Of a DNA stretch of 37,797 bases, positions 8,256 to 16,487 are shown piece after piece. The notes under the pieces were generated by a model, which did no database searches, was not told the DNA's origin, and worked only from the letters and a program-made list of their open reading frames with translations. Positions within the stretch are counted from its first letter, which is position 1; each line of letters opens with the position of its first letter. Made by a program: the position numbers and the translations under genes. Origin of the DNA: Clostridia bacterium (lineage in GTDB: Bacteria; Bacillota; Clostridia; Lachnospirales; CAG-274); assembly GCA_030524425.1 (NCBI GenBank), contig JAUNGN010000023.1:1-37797 (forward strand), given 5' to 3'.

Positions 8256-9371
8256 TTATTCTTCAGATGAACTAACGCTGTCATCCTCATTATCATTTGA
8301 TTCAGGTACATAAGTACCCCTTTCAATTATCTGATTAACAGGCTCCTTTGTCACCTTTTCAGTAAGCTGAGGTTCCCCTTTTTGCTCACCGTTTACATAA
8401 GGTATCTTTCTTATAATCTCCTTAACACCGTTTTGTCCTTCCTGAACAACCTCTCTGTAGGAAGCCGGCTGATTCCTGTTTCTCTGTGTTACTGTCTCAA
8501 ACGGTATTTCTTCTGTTACAGTATCCCAGCTATAAGTTCTTATGGGAAGAATAGGCTCGGTAACAATAGTTTTAATAACCTGTCCTATCTGCAGATTGGT
8601 TTTTGTTTCATGAGTTATTGAAGGATTGGCATTTAAAAGTTCTTCCTCCGTCATACCTGCCCTATTGGCAATTGAGCCAAACGTATCACCTGCCGCAACA
8701 GTATGGTTTTTCTCTACCGTCTGTGTTGCACTTAAAAGTTTAACAGCTTCTTCCGTACTGCTTACCTGACTGTTATCAACAAATGCAGTGCCTGTGTTAA
8801 TTTGTATGGCAAATTCAGGCTGAGCAGTACCCTCAGGACACTTGTAGTTACCAAGAACGGTATTTAATGCCTCTCTTGCAGAATCAATATTTGCAACTAT
8901 GCAAAACTCCTTGCCCTCCACCAGTATTGTTGTTGCCTCCTGATTAAATGAAACAGCTTCGCAAACCCTTGCAACCACCTGCTCGGAATTATCAGTTCTT
9001 TTAAAGAAATTGCTTACGGATTTCAGTGTAATATTGTCAGTAATTTCAATATTGTTGCCAACCTCCTGCTTAAGCTTTGCAAGCACAAGATTATTAAGCT
9101 CCTCTTCCGTTGTATTTGTATCTTTAATATAACCTACAACCTCACCATTTACCATAACGGCAAGAGATTTTTTGTGCACTGCAATATATCCTATAAGACA
9201 TACGAGAACTATTGCAGCAAGAAGAAAAAGCAAAGGCCTTGGATTAAAATTTCTCCTGCGTTTTCTTGTATAAGCTCTGTTATCTGTCATATTATTTGGA
9301 TGTACAGGAAAAAGCATAGGCTTTGAGCTTTTTTCTCTGAATTTCAATGGTCTGTCATTTCTAGGCGGCAT
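8256..9371 (-). CDS. Membrane-anchored LysM and G5 domain protein
   Basis: A 371-residue envelope protein. It has a basic N-terminal cytosolic stretch rich in Arg/Lys, one membrane helix at about 44-66 (LLFLLAAIVLVCLIGYIAV), an extracytoplasmic middle region of about 150 residues, a LysM domain at about 222-275 (HTVAAGDTFGSIANRAGMTEEELL), a G5 domain at about 280-358, and an acidic tail. LysM binds peptidoglycan and G5 is a cell-wall adhesion fold. In many clostridial relatives this layout is followed by an M23 peptidase, which is absent here, so the protein is probably structural or regulatory. A GTG two codons earlier overlaps the region just after the AAGGAG ribosome site; the ATG at 9371 has the better spacing. 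Confidence 0.87.
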   Translation of the reverse strand: MPPRNDRPLKFREKSSKPMLFPVHPNNMTDNRAYTRKRRRNFNPRPLLFLLAAIVLVCLIGYIAVHKKSLAVMVNGEVVGYIKDTNTTEEELNNLVLAKLKQEVGNNIEITDNITLKSVSNFFKRTDNSEQVVARVCEAVSFNQEATTILVEGKEFCIVANIDSAREALNTVLGNYKCPEGTAQPEFAIQINTGTAFVDNSQVSSTEEAVKLLSATQTVEKNHTVAAGDTFGSIANRAGMTEEELLNANPSITHETKTNLQIGQVIKTIVTEPILPIRTYSWDTVTEEIPFETVTQRNRNQPASYREVVQEGQNGVKEIIRKIPYVNGEQKGEPQLTEKVTKEPVNQIIERGTYVPESNDNEDDSVSSSEE

Positions 9372-9413
9372 AAGCACACTCCTTTTATCCTTTATATTTC
9401 AGCTTATTTATAA

Positions 9414-9442
9414 AGTATAAAGGAATTTCTTTACAAAAGCAA
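9414..9442 (-). promoter_or_regulatory. Candidate promoter of the LysM-G5 gene
   Basis: The minus strand reads TTGCTT-N17-TATACT, about 43 nt upstream of the start codon. Confidence 0.5.
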
Positions 9443-9453
9443 GTATAAAATGA

Positions 9454-9481
9454 TTACAAATTATTGAAAATATGTTAAAAT
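9454..9481 (+). promoter_or_regulatory. Candidate promoter of the queG-recU operon
   Basis: TTACAA-N16-TAAAAT gives a start site near 9488, close ahead of the GAGGGGG ribosome site. A second TATAAT lies a few bases further on but is too near the start codon to serve. Confidence 0.4.
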
Positions 9482-9504
9482 GTTATAATATGAGGGGGAA
9501 TTAT

Positions 9505-10482
9505 ATGAGCTTATATAAAAAATTACAGAAATTTTCCGAAAAAGAGAATATTATTTCAGGCGTAGGCTCTGCCGATTCCTTTACAGAGCTCAAAGAATAC
9601 TTAAAAAACAGGGAAGTACCATTTGTAAGTTACGGTATAGAAGAAAGAACCGAGCCAGCTCTTACCATGACTAATGTTAAAAGCATTGTGTCCATAGGTA
9701 TGTCATATAATACAATATATACCAAAATAAGAGATAATAGCATTAGAGGAAATATATCAGCAGGTGCAGTCGGTACGGATTATCATATACTTATTAAGGA
9801 CAAGCTTGAAAAACTAAGGACTGAAATTCTGCCCGAATATGAAGTTAAAATATTTTCTGATACGGGACCTTTATCTGACAGAGATGTGGCGCTTAGATGC
9901 GGACTGGGCTCAAGAAGTAAAAACGGCGGTATTCTAAACAAAAAAATAGGTGGTATGTTTTTTATAGGATATATGCTGACAAATGTTGAATATTCCCTGT
10001 GGCAGGCAGAAAAAGCCGAAACCGTTAATTGCGGAGAATGCGAGAAATGTATTAAAGCCTGTCCCAATTCAGCCATAAATAATGGTATTTGCGATTATAA
10101 CAAATGTATCTCCTATTTGACTCAAAAAAAAGGAGCTTTGACATTTGAAGAATATAATAAAATAGGCAGACAGATATACGGCTGTGATGTTTGCCAAAGA
10201 GCCTGTCCTTACAACAGCAGTTATACTGTTATCGAAAGCGAATATGCCTATCCTGACATAAAAAAACTGCTTAAAATGTCAAATAAGGAATTTAAGAAAG
10301 TTTACGGAAATACTGCTGCCGGATGGAGAGGCAAAAAAACATTACAGCGAAATGCTCTTGCTGTATTGGGAAATATGAAGTGTATTGAAGCCCTGCCCTT
10401 AATTTCAGAATTTATAAACAACGAAAATGAAGAGCTTAAGTCAGCGGCAATATATGCAATAAATAAAATTAAGGAGAGTTGA
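9505..10482 (+). CDS. queG: Epoxyqueuosine reductase QueG
   Basis: The 325-residue protein carries out the last step of queuosine synthesis, reducing epoxyqueuosine at tRNA position 34 with cobalamin and two 4Fe-4S clusters. Cluster ligands are visible: Cys176-X2-Cys179-X2-Cys182-X3-Cys186-Pro, and Cys201 with Cys227-X2-Cys230-X3-Cys234-Pro. The DTGPLSDRDVA segment (about 120-129) holds the conserved active-site aspartate region. The C-terminal part (about 285-325) is HEAT-like. It is somewhat shorter than the E. coli enzyme, as usual in Firmicutes. GAGGGGG before the internal ATG picks this start over one 11 codons upstream. recU begins 1 nt after its stop. No queC, queD, queE or queA lies in the window. 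Confidence 0.92.
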   Translation: MSLYKKLQKFSEKENIISGVGSADSFTELKEYLKNREVPFVSYGIEERTEPALTMTNVKSIVSIGMSYNTIYTKIRDNSIRGNISAGAVGTDYHILIKDKLEKLRTEILPEYEVKIFSDTGPLSDRDVALRCGLGSRSKNGGILNKKIGGMFFIGYMLTNVEYSLWQAEKAETVNCGECEKCIKACPNSAINNGICDYNKCISYLTQKKGALTFEEYNKIGRQIYGCDVCQRACPYNSSYTVIESEYAYPDIKKLLKMSNKEFKKVYGNTAAGWRGKKTLQRNALAVLGNMKCIEALPLISEFINNENEELKSAAIYAINKIKES

Positions 10483-10483
10483 A

Positions 10484-11014
10484 ATGGGCTATTGGAATTC
10501 AAGAGGTCTTCGAGGCAGCAGCTTTGAAGAAATGATAAATATAACAAACAATGTATATAAGGAAAGAGGACTGGCAATAATACAAAAGATACCAACTCCT
10601 ATAACACCTATAAATCTGGACAAAGGCAAAAATGTAATTACTCTTGCTTATTTTGACCAAAAGTCAACCATTGACTACATAGGTGCCGCACAAGGAATAC
10701 CTATTTGTTTTGATGCTAAGGAAACAAAACAGGGACGTTTGCCCCTGCAAAACATTCACCCTCATCAGGTGGAATTTATGGAGCATTTTCAAAGACACGG
10801 AGGTGTGGCTTTTCTCCTTGTTCATTGTGCTGATAATGAAGAATATTACTTTCTTCCTTTTGAAATTCTTGAAAAATACTGGAGGTCAGCACAGGATGGA
10901 GGACGTAAGTCCATACCCTATAAAGCCTTTGAGAAAAAATATTTAGTACATAACAAGAACGGTTGTCCTGTGCATTATTTGGAGGCTATTAACACTTATT
11001 TAATGGAGGAATAG
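10484..11014 (+). CDS. recU: Holliday junction resolvase RecU
   Basis: The 176-residue protein matches RecU, the Firmicutes Holliday junction endonuclease used in recombination repair and chromosome segregation. Seen are N-terminal RG..FE..IN.TN, the KIPTPI segment, STIDYIG with the metal-binding Asp64, and CFDAKETK. In the last motif the usual glutamate of FEAKET is an aspartate (Asp77), followed by Lys79, a conservative change. PLQNIHPHQ..FM follows, as in the family. It is short compared with the roughly 200-residue B. subtilis protein because the N-terminal extension is missing. It is translationally coupled to queG, and an unusual TTG-start gene follows 2 nt after its stop. Confidence 0.92.
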   Translation: MGYWNSRGLRGSSFEEMINITNNVYKERGLAIIQKIPTPITPINLDKGKNVITLAYFDQKSTIDYIGAAQGIPICFDAKETKQGRLPLQNIHPHQVEFMEHFQRHGGVAFLLVHCADNEEYYFLPFEILEKYWRSAQDGGRKSIPYKAFEKKYLVHNKNGCPVHYLEAINTYLMEE

Positions 11015-11016
11015 TT

Positions 11017-12069
11017 TTGAAAATTATTGCACTTATTCTTTGCTTCAGTTTTTTTGGATTTAATATCGGTAAAGAACCTGTTGTTGAAAATGAAAAGGCT
11101 GAATATCTGCCCTATCAAATTTACGTCAAAAATAACAGGGAAAAAGCACCTCTTGAACAGAACAAATGTATGAGCGGAGCTTATATTTATGAAGAAAATA
11201 TTTACTCTGATATAAAAAGTTTTGAAGAAAAGCTTGGTATAAACAACGATATATATATCAGTACAATGAAAGCAGGAGATGATTTGCCTATAGGAGAAAT
11301 AATCGAATGCTATGCCAAAGGCAAGCTGCCTATGCTTATAATAGAGGGAAGCTTTGGCAGCAGTCAAATAATGAGCATTGCCAAAATGTGCGGTAATTTG
11401 GATATCTCTCTTCTTATAGAAATAAAGGAAGGAAAATATGTATATGAACATTTTGCTGAAATGTTCAGAAAATATGCACCCAAAACTGTACTTGCTTATG
11501 GTATTGAATCCTCATCAGTAAATTATGATTTTCCCAGAAAAGAACTTGTTGATTGGATTGCCATTGATGTTAAAGAAAAAATGAGGGGGCGAAACATTGC
11601 CTCGGAATATGAAAATATTTCAAAATGGTGCAATTATTTTAAAGATGAAACTCTTATGCTTAATATAAGTGTGCCCAATTTTTCAATTGACGGCTGCAAT
11701 TATATATATAGTGAAGCGGCAAATGAGATATCAAAGCTTTATACTCTTGCCGTAAATTATAATAATATAGGTGCAATTAATTATATAAGCCATATAGAAA
11801 AAAATGAAAACACAATAAGCTGTAATTACAGAATAACCGAAAATGAACAGCTTGAAAATGCACTTAATAAAGCAGTAAACAGTCTTGTCAGTGACAGATA
11901 TTGGAGCCGTACTCCCTATATAGCCTATGCTTCAGGCAATAGTGTTATTGCCGCCAATGATGTGGTTGACCGCCTTAATATAAAGGGAAAATATATAAAC
12001 AGCGGTTATTCCGAAATAAATGCCGGCGGTTTTAATAAATCCGAAAGAAAGGTATTTGTAAATTCTTAA
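11017..12069 (+). CDS. Secreted GH26-like TIM-barrel protein, probably inactive
   Basis: A 350-residue protein starting at TTG behind a GGAGG site. A short signal peptide is likely (KIIALILCFSFFGFNIG). The middle resembles glycoside hydrolase family 26 (beta-mannanase fold): FEEKLGINNDIY, CYAKGKLPMLIIEG, and DFPRKELVDWIAIDV, which parallels the family's YPGD..VDW.G stretch. The two catalytic glutamates do not appear in place: the HE-NG region reads LLIEIKEG, and the late KP...E strand reads LMLNISVPN. I infer a pseudoenzyme, perhaps carbohydrate-binding. The C-terminal 70 residues are unassigned. It is cotranscribed with recU. The fold assignment rests on remembered pattern only. Confidence 0.6.
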   Translation: MKIIALILCFSFFGFNIGKEPVVENEKAEYLPYQIYVKNNREKAPLEQNKCMSGAYIYEENIYSDIKSFEEKLGINNDIYISTMKAGDDLPIGEIIECYAKGKLPMLIIEGSFGSSQIMSIAKMCGNLDISLLIEIKEGKYVYEHFAEMFRKYAPKTVLAYGIESSSVNYDFPRKELVDWIAIDVKEKMRGRNIASEYENISKWCNYFKDETLMLNISVPNFSIDGCNYIYSEAANEISKLYTLAVNYNNIGAINYISHIEKNENTISCNYRITENEQLENALNKAVNSLVSDRYWSRTPYIAYASGNSVIAANDVVDRLNIKGKYINSGYSEINAGGFNKSERKVFVNS

Positions 12070-12084
12070 GTTTTGTGGTATATT
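12056..12084 (+). promoter_or_regulatory. Internal promoter for the DUF1189-dnaX segment
   Basis: TTGTAA-N17-TATATT overlaps the end of the GH26-like gene. It would start a leader of about 110 nt before the DUF1189 gene. The leader holds two hairpins, AGGAAG/CTTCCT at 12092-12112 and AACCTTGC/GCAAGGTT at 12135-12156. The second is not followed by a T-run, so they are not obvious terminators. Confidence 0.5.
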
Positions 12085-12201
12085 ATTATAGAGGAAGCAA
12101 AAAAATCTTCCTGCTGCTATGCTCATTTTTTCACAACCTTGCTTAAAAGCAAGGTTACAGGTTTGTATATACATATATTTTTATTAGTTTTGGAGGGTTA
12201 T

Positions 12202-12975
12202 ATGAATTTTTTTGAACAAATGATAACGGCAATATACAAATTTCAAAGCTATCCCAAGCTTATTATGCAGAAATTTGGAAAGGTTTTATGCTATCTGCTT
12301 ATATTTACACTAATTATAGCTATAATAAATGCAATTCCCTTTGTTGTTGGTTATAAAAAAATCGGCGGATTTTCAGGTGCAATTAAAAAATATGTTCCTG
12401 AATTTTCTATTGAAAACGGTAAATTTCAATGTGAAACCGTTGATTTCACCGATGAAATTATGGGAGTTAAAATTTACATTGATGACAACGAAGACGTCAG
12501 TGATATTGATGTAGGTAATTTTGCATTTTACCTTATTGCAGACAGTGATAAAATGATTATAAGCAACGGCATACAAAAGCAGATTATAGATTTCAGCCAG
12601 TTTAAAAATGACCATTTTAATAAATCTATGCTTATTGATTTATTCAGCAATAAAAAGGTTAAAATTGCAATATTTACTATTTTCAGCATTACAACTTTAT
12701 TTTCACTGTGCTTTAGTACACTTTTCGGCCTGCTTGTACTAAGCCTTCTGTCAGTCCTCATAAATATTTGCTTTATTCATGCCGATATAAGATATACCGA
12801 TATTTTAAAGCTGTCAGTTTACGCAAGGACATTTCCAAGTATTTTACTTATTATTATAAGTCTTTCAGGCTTTGCCGGCGGCAGTATATTATACTGGGGA
12901 CTTTTGATTACATACATTTACCTTGGACTTAAAAATATTAAAAAGCAGGAGGCTATAATAATAGCTGAATTCTAG
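12202..12975 (+). CDS. DUF1189-family membrane protein
   Basis: A 257-residue membrane protein of the DUF1189 type. It has an N-terminal region FFEQMITAIYKFQSYPKLIMQKFGKVLCYL, typical of the family, one helix at about 30-51, a long outside domain (about 52-150) and three or four C-terminal helices from about 152 on. The function is unknown. The start is the ATG after GGAGGG; an open frame of 43 codons upstream runs through the leader hairpins and is not coding. dnaX follows 11 nt later with its own AGGAGG. Confidence 0.8.
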   Translation: MNFFEQMITAIYKFQSYPKLIMQKFGKVLCYLLIFTLIIAIINAIPFVVGYKKIGGFSGAIKKYVPEFSIENGKFQCETVDFTDEIMGVKIYIDDNEDVSDIDVGNFAFYLIADSDKMIISNGIQKQIIDFSQFKNDHFNKSMLIDLFSNKKVKIAIFTIFSITTLFSLCFSTLFGLLVLSLLSVLINICFIHADIRYTDILKLSVYARTFPSILLIIISLSGFAGGSILYWGLLITYIYLGLKNIKKQEAIIIAEF

Positions 12976-12986
12976 GAGGAAAGAGT

Positions 12987-14594
12987 ATGGCTTATCAGGC
13001 TTTATACAGACGTTTAAGACCTCAGCGGTTTGAAGATGTTGCAGGTCAGGAGCATATTATACGAACGCTGCAGAATCAGATTGAAAACAACAGAATAAAC
13101 CATGCTTATCTCTTTTGCGGTACACGCGGTACAGGTAAGACCACCACTGCAAAAATATTCGCAAGAGCCATTAATTGTATAGGAGAAGGTACTAAGCCCT
13201 GTAACAAATGTACGGTTTGTCAGCCCATTTTACATGGTACAAGTGTCAATGTAATAGAAATTGATGCCGCAAGCAATAATGGTGTTGACAACATTAGAGA
13301 TATTATTGAAGAAGTGAAATATCCTCCTACGGACTGCAAATACAAGGTTTACATAATAGATGAGGTTCATATGCTTTCAGCAGGAGCTTTTAATGCTCTT
13401 TTAAAAACCCTTGAAGAGCCTCCTGAATACGTTGTGTTTATACTTGCTACAACAGACCCGCAGAAAATGCCTGTGACAGTGCTTTCAAGATGTCAGCGTT
13501 TTGACTTCCACAGAATAGGCAAGGATACGATGGTAAAAGTTTTAAAGGAATATATGTCAGAAGAAAAAGCTCAGGTAAGTGATGATGCCATTGAGTATAT
13601 TGCAGAACTTTCAGATGGTGCAATGAGAGATGCTTTAAGTATACTTGATCAATGTATAAGCTTTTATTTCGATGAGGAAGTTACCATCAGCAAGGTTATG
13701 GAAATAACAGGCTCTGTTGACAGGTCAGTATTTTTTGAACTTACAGACGCAATGAATAACAGTGATGGCAGCAGATGTATGGACATAATTGACAAAGTTG
13801 TGCTCCATGGAAGAGATATCGGACAGTTTGTAGCTGATATGATTACTCATTTCAGAAATCTGCTTCTTGCAGTATCTATTGATGGTGAAACAAAGGCTCT
13901 TGATTATTCTAAAACATATGTTGACAAACTGCGTTTACAGGGATGCTCTGTGGGATATGAATATGTTTTAAGCCTTATTACAGGTTTTTCTGAGCTTGCA
14001 AATCAAATCAAGTTCAGTGCAAATCCCAGGATACTTTTAGAAGTATGTGCAATAAAAGGCTGTAATCCTGTTGTTTCTTACGACTTAGGCAGCGTAAACA
14101 AAAGACTAAAAAATATTGAAGCAAAGCTTGAAAACGGTATGCCTTTAATCCCGCCGGTTACTTTAAATGACGAAAAAATCATTGAACGTACCGAACAAAA
14201 TGATAAAGAAGAACCCGTTGTTATTAACAAGGCTGTTCCCGATGACATAAAAAAGGTTATAACAGAATGGAATAAGTTTGTCAAAACAATAGATACACAA
14301 ATGATTAAATCTATTCTTTCAACACAGTCAAGACCGGCCTATCTGGAGGATGATTATTTAACACTTGTAGCTGCTAACAACGGTCCTTTAATGTGGCTTG
14401 AAAGCCATATTGACGAAGTGAAAAAATATTTTACAGTATATTTCCAAAGAGAATTTGATATAAGAATAATGACAGAAGATAAATACAATAAAAGACATAT
14501 TGAAAAATATGGTGCAAAAGATTCCGAAATTAAGACACTTAATAAAGATGACTTTACCAAAGTGTTTGGAAACTTTGTAGAGTTTGAGGAATAG
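12987..14594 (+). CDS. dnaX: DNA polymerase III subunit gamma/tau
   Basis: The clamp-loader ATPase of 535 residues. Features in order: YRRLRPQRFEDVAGQE, Walker A GTRGTGKT at 45-52, zinc-binding cysteines at 64, 72, 75 and 78, Walker B IIDEVHML at about 118-125, sensor 1 LSRCQRFDFH, then lid and collar domains, and a C-terminal tau-type extension from about 400. It loads the sliding clamp and ties the clamp loader to the replicase. In-frame A AAA AAG at codons 421-423 is the heptamer used for programmed -1 frameshifting in E. coli dnaX. Here a -1 shift would meet TAA after six codons and give 429 residues. Start: AGGAGG, 6 nt spacing. It heads the conserved block dnaX-ybaB-recR, as in Bacillus. 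Confidence 0.96.
   Translation: MAYQALYRRLRPQRFEDVAGQEHIIRTLQNQIENNRINHAYLFCGTRGTGKTTTAKIFARAINCIGEGTKPCNKCTVCQPILHGTSVNVIEIDAASNNGVDNIRDIIEEVKYPPTDCKYKVYIIDEVHMLSAGAFNALLKTLEEPPEYVVFILATTDPQKMPVTVLSRCQRFDFHRIGKDTMVKVLKEYMSEEKAQVSDDAIEYIAELSDGAMRDALSILDQCISFYFDEEVTISKVMEITGSVDRSVFFELTDAMNNSDGSRCMDIIDKVVLHGRDIGQFVADMITHFRNLLLAVSIDGETKALDYSKTYVDKLRLQGCSVGYEYVLSLITGFSELANQIKFSANPRILLEVCAIKGCNPVVSYDLGSVNKRLKNIEAKLENGMPLIPPVTLNDEKIIERTEQNDKEEPVVINKAVPDDIKKVITEWNKFVKTIDTQMIKSILSTQSRPAYLEDDYLTLVAANNGPLMWLESHIDEVKKYFTVYFQREFDIRIMTEDKYNKRHIEKYGAKDSEIKTLNKDDFTKVFGNFVEFEE
14249..14275 (+). promoter_or_regulatory. Candidate -1 frameshift site in dnaX
   Basis: The heptamer A AAA AAG is in the right phase at 14249-14255, and the -1 frame stops with TAA at 14273-14275. 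No strong ribosome-like stimulator is seen upstream. The only clear downstream stem (AATAGAT/ATCTATT) lies over 30 nt away. Chance is possible in so A-rich a gene. Confidence 0.35.
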
Positions 14595-14755
14595 GCAGTT
14601 TATTTTTCTAAGTTTTAACAGGAAAATATCAGGCAACACATAATGTCAGTTTTGCTGAGTATTGAGAATAAAAAAATTTCTGTTACCTTTTTAAAAAGAA
14701 AATTTACCAAAGAAAATTTCTATCCTTTTCCTGATATGCTATATAAAATTTTATA

Positions 14756-14784
14756 TTGATATTTTTATAGTTTTATAATATAAT
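14756..14784 (+). promoter_or_regulatory. Sigma-A promoter of ybaB-recR-thyX
   Basis: TTGATA-N17-TATAAT, with optimal spacing, about 41 nt before the ybaB start. The 160 bases between dnaX and this promoter are A/T-rich; I saw only an 8-bp ATATCAGG/CCTGATAT inverted pair far apart and no RNA gene. Confidence 0.75.
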
Positions 14785-14825
14785 TTATTATTAAGTGAAA
14801 ATGTAAACTTAAGGAGGACATAAAT

Positions 14826-15173
14826 ATGGCAAAAGGCGGATTTGGCGGTATGGGCGGCTTCGGCGGCATGAATATGAACAATCTTATGAAGCAGGCTCAG
14901 AAAATGCAAAAACAGATGGAGCAGGCTCAGCAGGATTTAGAGGTTAAAGAATTTGAAGTAACAAGCGGCGGCGGTGCAGTAAAAGTAGTAATTACAGGAA
15001 AAAAAGTTATTAAGGCTATTGAAATTAACCCTGATGTAGTGGACCCTGATGATGTTGAAATGCTTCAGGACTTAGTAATGACAGCCGTTAATGAGGCAAT
15101 TCGTCAGGCTGATGACGCTGCAAATACTGCTATGGGCGGTATAACAGGCGGTTTAGGCAACGGACTTTTCTAG
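14826..15173 (+). CDS. YbaB/EbfC nucleoid-associated protein
   Basis: A 115-residue DNA-binding protein of the YbaB/EbfC family (B. subtilis YaaK). The core is typical: [20 protein letters not shown] helix, then [29 protein letters not shown], then the C-terminal helix [19 protein letters not shown] Gly/Met/Phe-rich N-terminal stretch and a Gly-rich tail flank it, as common in Clostridia. It binds DNA as a dimer; its detailed role is unclear. The placement between dnaX and recR is the classic conserved order. AAGGAGG lies 9 nt upstream. Confidence 0.95.
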   Translation: MAKGGFGGMGGFGGMNMNNLMKQAQKMQKQMEQAQQDLEVKEFEVTSGGGAVKVVITGKKVIKAIEINPDVVDPDDVEMLQDLVMTAVNEAIRQADDAANTAMGGITGGLGNGLF

Positions 15174-15183
15174 GAGAGATTAA

Positions 15184-15780
15184 ATGAATTACTATGGTGA
15201 GTCTGTAACAAGACTTATTGAACAGCTTTCAAGATTACCCGGTATTGGAGGTAAATCTGCACAAAGATTAGCTTTTCATATTATAAATATGTCTAAGGAT
15301 GAAGCAAGGGCACTTGCTGAAAGCATTGTTTCGGCAAAAACAGAGGTGAAGTACTGCTCTGTTTGCTGTAATTTAACAGACAGCGATCCCTGTACAATAT
15401 GCTCAAGTTCTAAACGCAGACGTGATATTATTATGGTAGTTGAAAATCCAAGAGATATGGCGGCATATGAAAAGACTAAGGGGTATGACGGTCTTTATCA
15501 CATATTGCACGGTGCTATTGCCGTAACAAGAGGTATAGGCCCTGAAGACTTGAAAATAAGAGAGCTTATCAGCAGGCTTGACGACAGTGTTAAAGAGGTT
15601 ATTATTGCAACAAATCCTACCGTTGAAGGTGATGTTACTGCTGTATACTTAAGTAAGCTTTTAAAGCCTTTAGGTGTAAAAGTCACCAGAATTGCTAACG
15701 GCGTACCTGTAGGCAGTGACCTTGAATATGTGGATGAAGTAACTCTTTCAAGGGCTCTTGAGGGCAGAGCTGAAATGTAA
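15184..15780 (+). CDS. recR: Recombination mediator RecR
   Basis: The 198-residue RecR works with RecF and RecO in loading RecA at gaps. N-terminal helix-hairpin-helix LPGIGGKSAQRLAFHII (about 18-34), a zinc site with Cys58, Cys61, Cys70 and Cys73, a Toprim domain beginning IIMVVENPRDMAAYEKT with its HILHGAI stretch, and a C-terminal NPTVEGDVTAVYL and ANGVPVGSDLEYVDEVTLSRAL block are all present. The length is normal. It lies 10 nt after ybaB and 11 nt before thyX. Confidence 0.97.
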   Translation: MNYYGESVTRLIEQLSRLPGIGGKSAQRLAFHIINMSKDEARALAESIVSAKTEVKYCSVCCNLTDSDPCTICSSSKRRRDIIMVVENPRDMAAYEKTKGYDGLYHILHGAIAVTRGIGPEDLKIRELISRLDDSVKEVIIATNPTVEGDVTAVYLSKLLKPLGVKVTRIANGVPVGSDLEYVDEVTLSRALEGRAEM

Positions 15781-15791
15781 AGGAGAAAGTT

Positions 15792-16421
15792 ATGAGAATT
15801 ATTGAACCGACTTATATAATCGAGGATGAAATTAATGCTCAGGCTATGATGAAAACTATTGAGCGTGCAGGAAGAACATGCTATAAGAGTGAACATAATA
15901 TTTCTGAGGGCAGTGCCGAAAAGTTTATTGCAAATATTATTAAAAGAGGTCACGAATCTGTTATTGAACATGAAAAGATTACTGTAAGATTTATATGCGA
16001 CAGAGGTGTAACTCATGAAATGGTAAGACATAGAATGGCAAGCTATTCTCAGGAAAGTACACGTTATTGTAACTATGCAAATGATAAGTTCGGCAATGAG
16101 CTTACATTTATTAAGCCCTGTTTTTGGGACGAAAACACCCCTGACGGCAAGGCTAAAATGGATATTTGGAAAAAATCAATGCAAAACATTGAAAAAGAAT
16201 ATAACGATTTAATTGCCATAGGTGCAAAGCCTGAAGAAGCAAGAAGTATTTTGCCTAACAGCTTAAAAACCGAAATAGTCGTAACTATGAATTTAAGGTC
16301 ATGGCGTCACTTTTTTAAGCTTAGGACTGTACCTGCTGCTCATCCTCAAATCAGACAGGTTGCATGTGCTTTGCTTGATGAATTAAAAGTAAAGCTTCCT
16401 GTTATTTTCGGAGATTTATAA
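15792..16421 (+). CDS. thyX: Flavin-dependent thymidylate synthase ThyX
   Basis: A 209-residue FAD-dependent thymidylate synthase, making dTMP from dUMP with methylene-THF and NADPH. The ThyX signature RHR-X7-S is at 79-92 (RHRMASYSQESTRY), preceded by ESVIEHEKITVRFICDRGVTHEMVRH. The C-terminal LPNSLKTEIVVTMNLRSWRHFFKLR segment is also typical. It ends the ybaB-recR-thyX operon before a strong terminator. This neighbourhood joins dTMP supply to DNA maintenance genes, which may be convenience rather than a shared function. No thyA is in the window. Confidence 0.95.
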   Translation: MRIIEPTYIIEDEINAQAMMKTIERAGRTCYKSEHNISEGSAEKFIANIIKRGHESVIEHEKITVRFICDRGVTHEMVRHRMASYSQESTRYCNYANDKFGNELTFIKPCFWDENTPDGKAKMDIWKKSMQNIEKEYNDLIAIGAKPEEARSILPNSLKTEIVVTMNLRSWRHFFKLRTVPAAHPQIRQVACALLDELKVKLPVIFGDL

Positions 16422-16424
16422 TTA

Positions 16425-16467
16425 AAATAAAACCATTGCCGTTTGCAAAGCAGCAATGGTTTTATTT
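16425..16467. terminator. Bidirectional terminator between thyX and dctM
   Basis: AAATAAAACCATTGC and GCAATGGTTTTATTT form a perfect 15-bp stem around a 13-nt loop, with T-rich ends on both strands. It serves thyX and the convergent TRAP operon. Confidence 0.88.
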
Positions 16468-16487
16468 ATTTTAACAAAGCCTCTGAT

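Noticed and set aside
9484..9489. TATAAT just upstream of queG as the main -10 box
   Set aside because: The implied start site would be too close to the ribosome site and start codon, and the spacing to TTGAAA is only 14.
12073..12201. Upstream extension of the DUF1189 protein
   Set aside because: The 43 extra codons run through a promoter and two hairpins and lack a ribosome site, while GGAGGG sits before the internal ATG.
14595..14755. Possible 4.5S/SRP RNA next to dnaX, as in Bacillus
   Set aside because: The stretch is A/T-rich and has none of the conserved SRP Alu or loop sequence.
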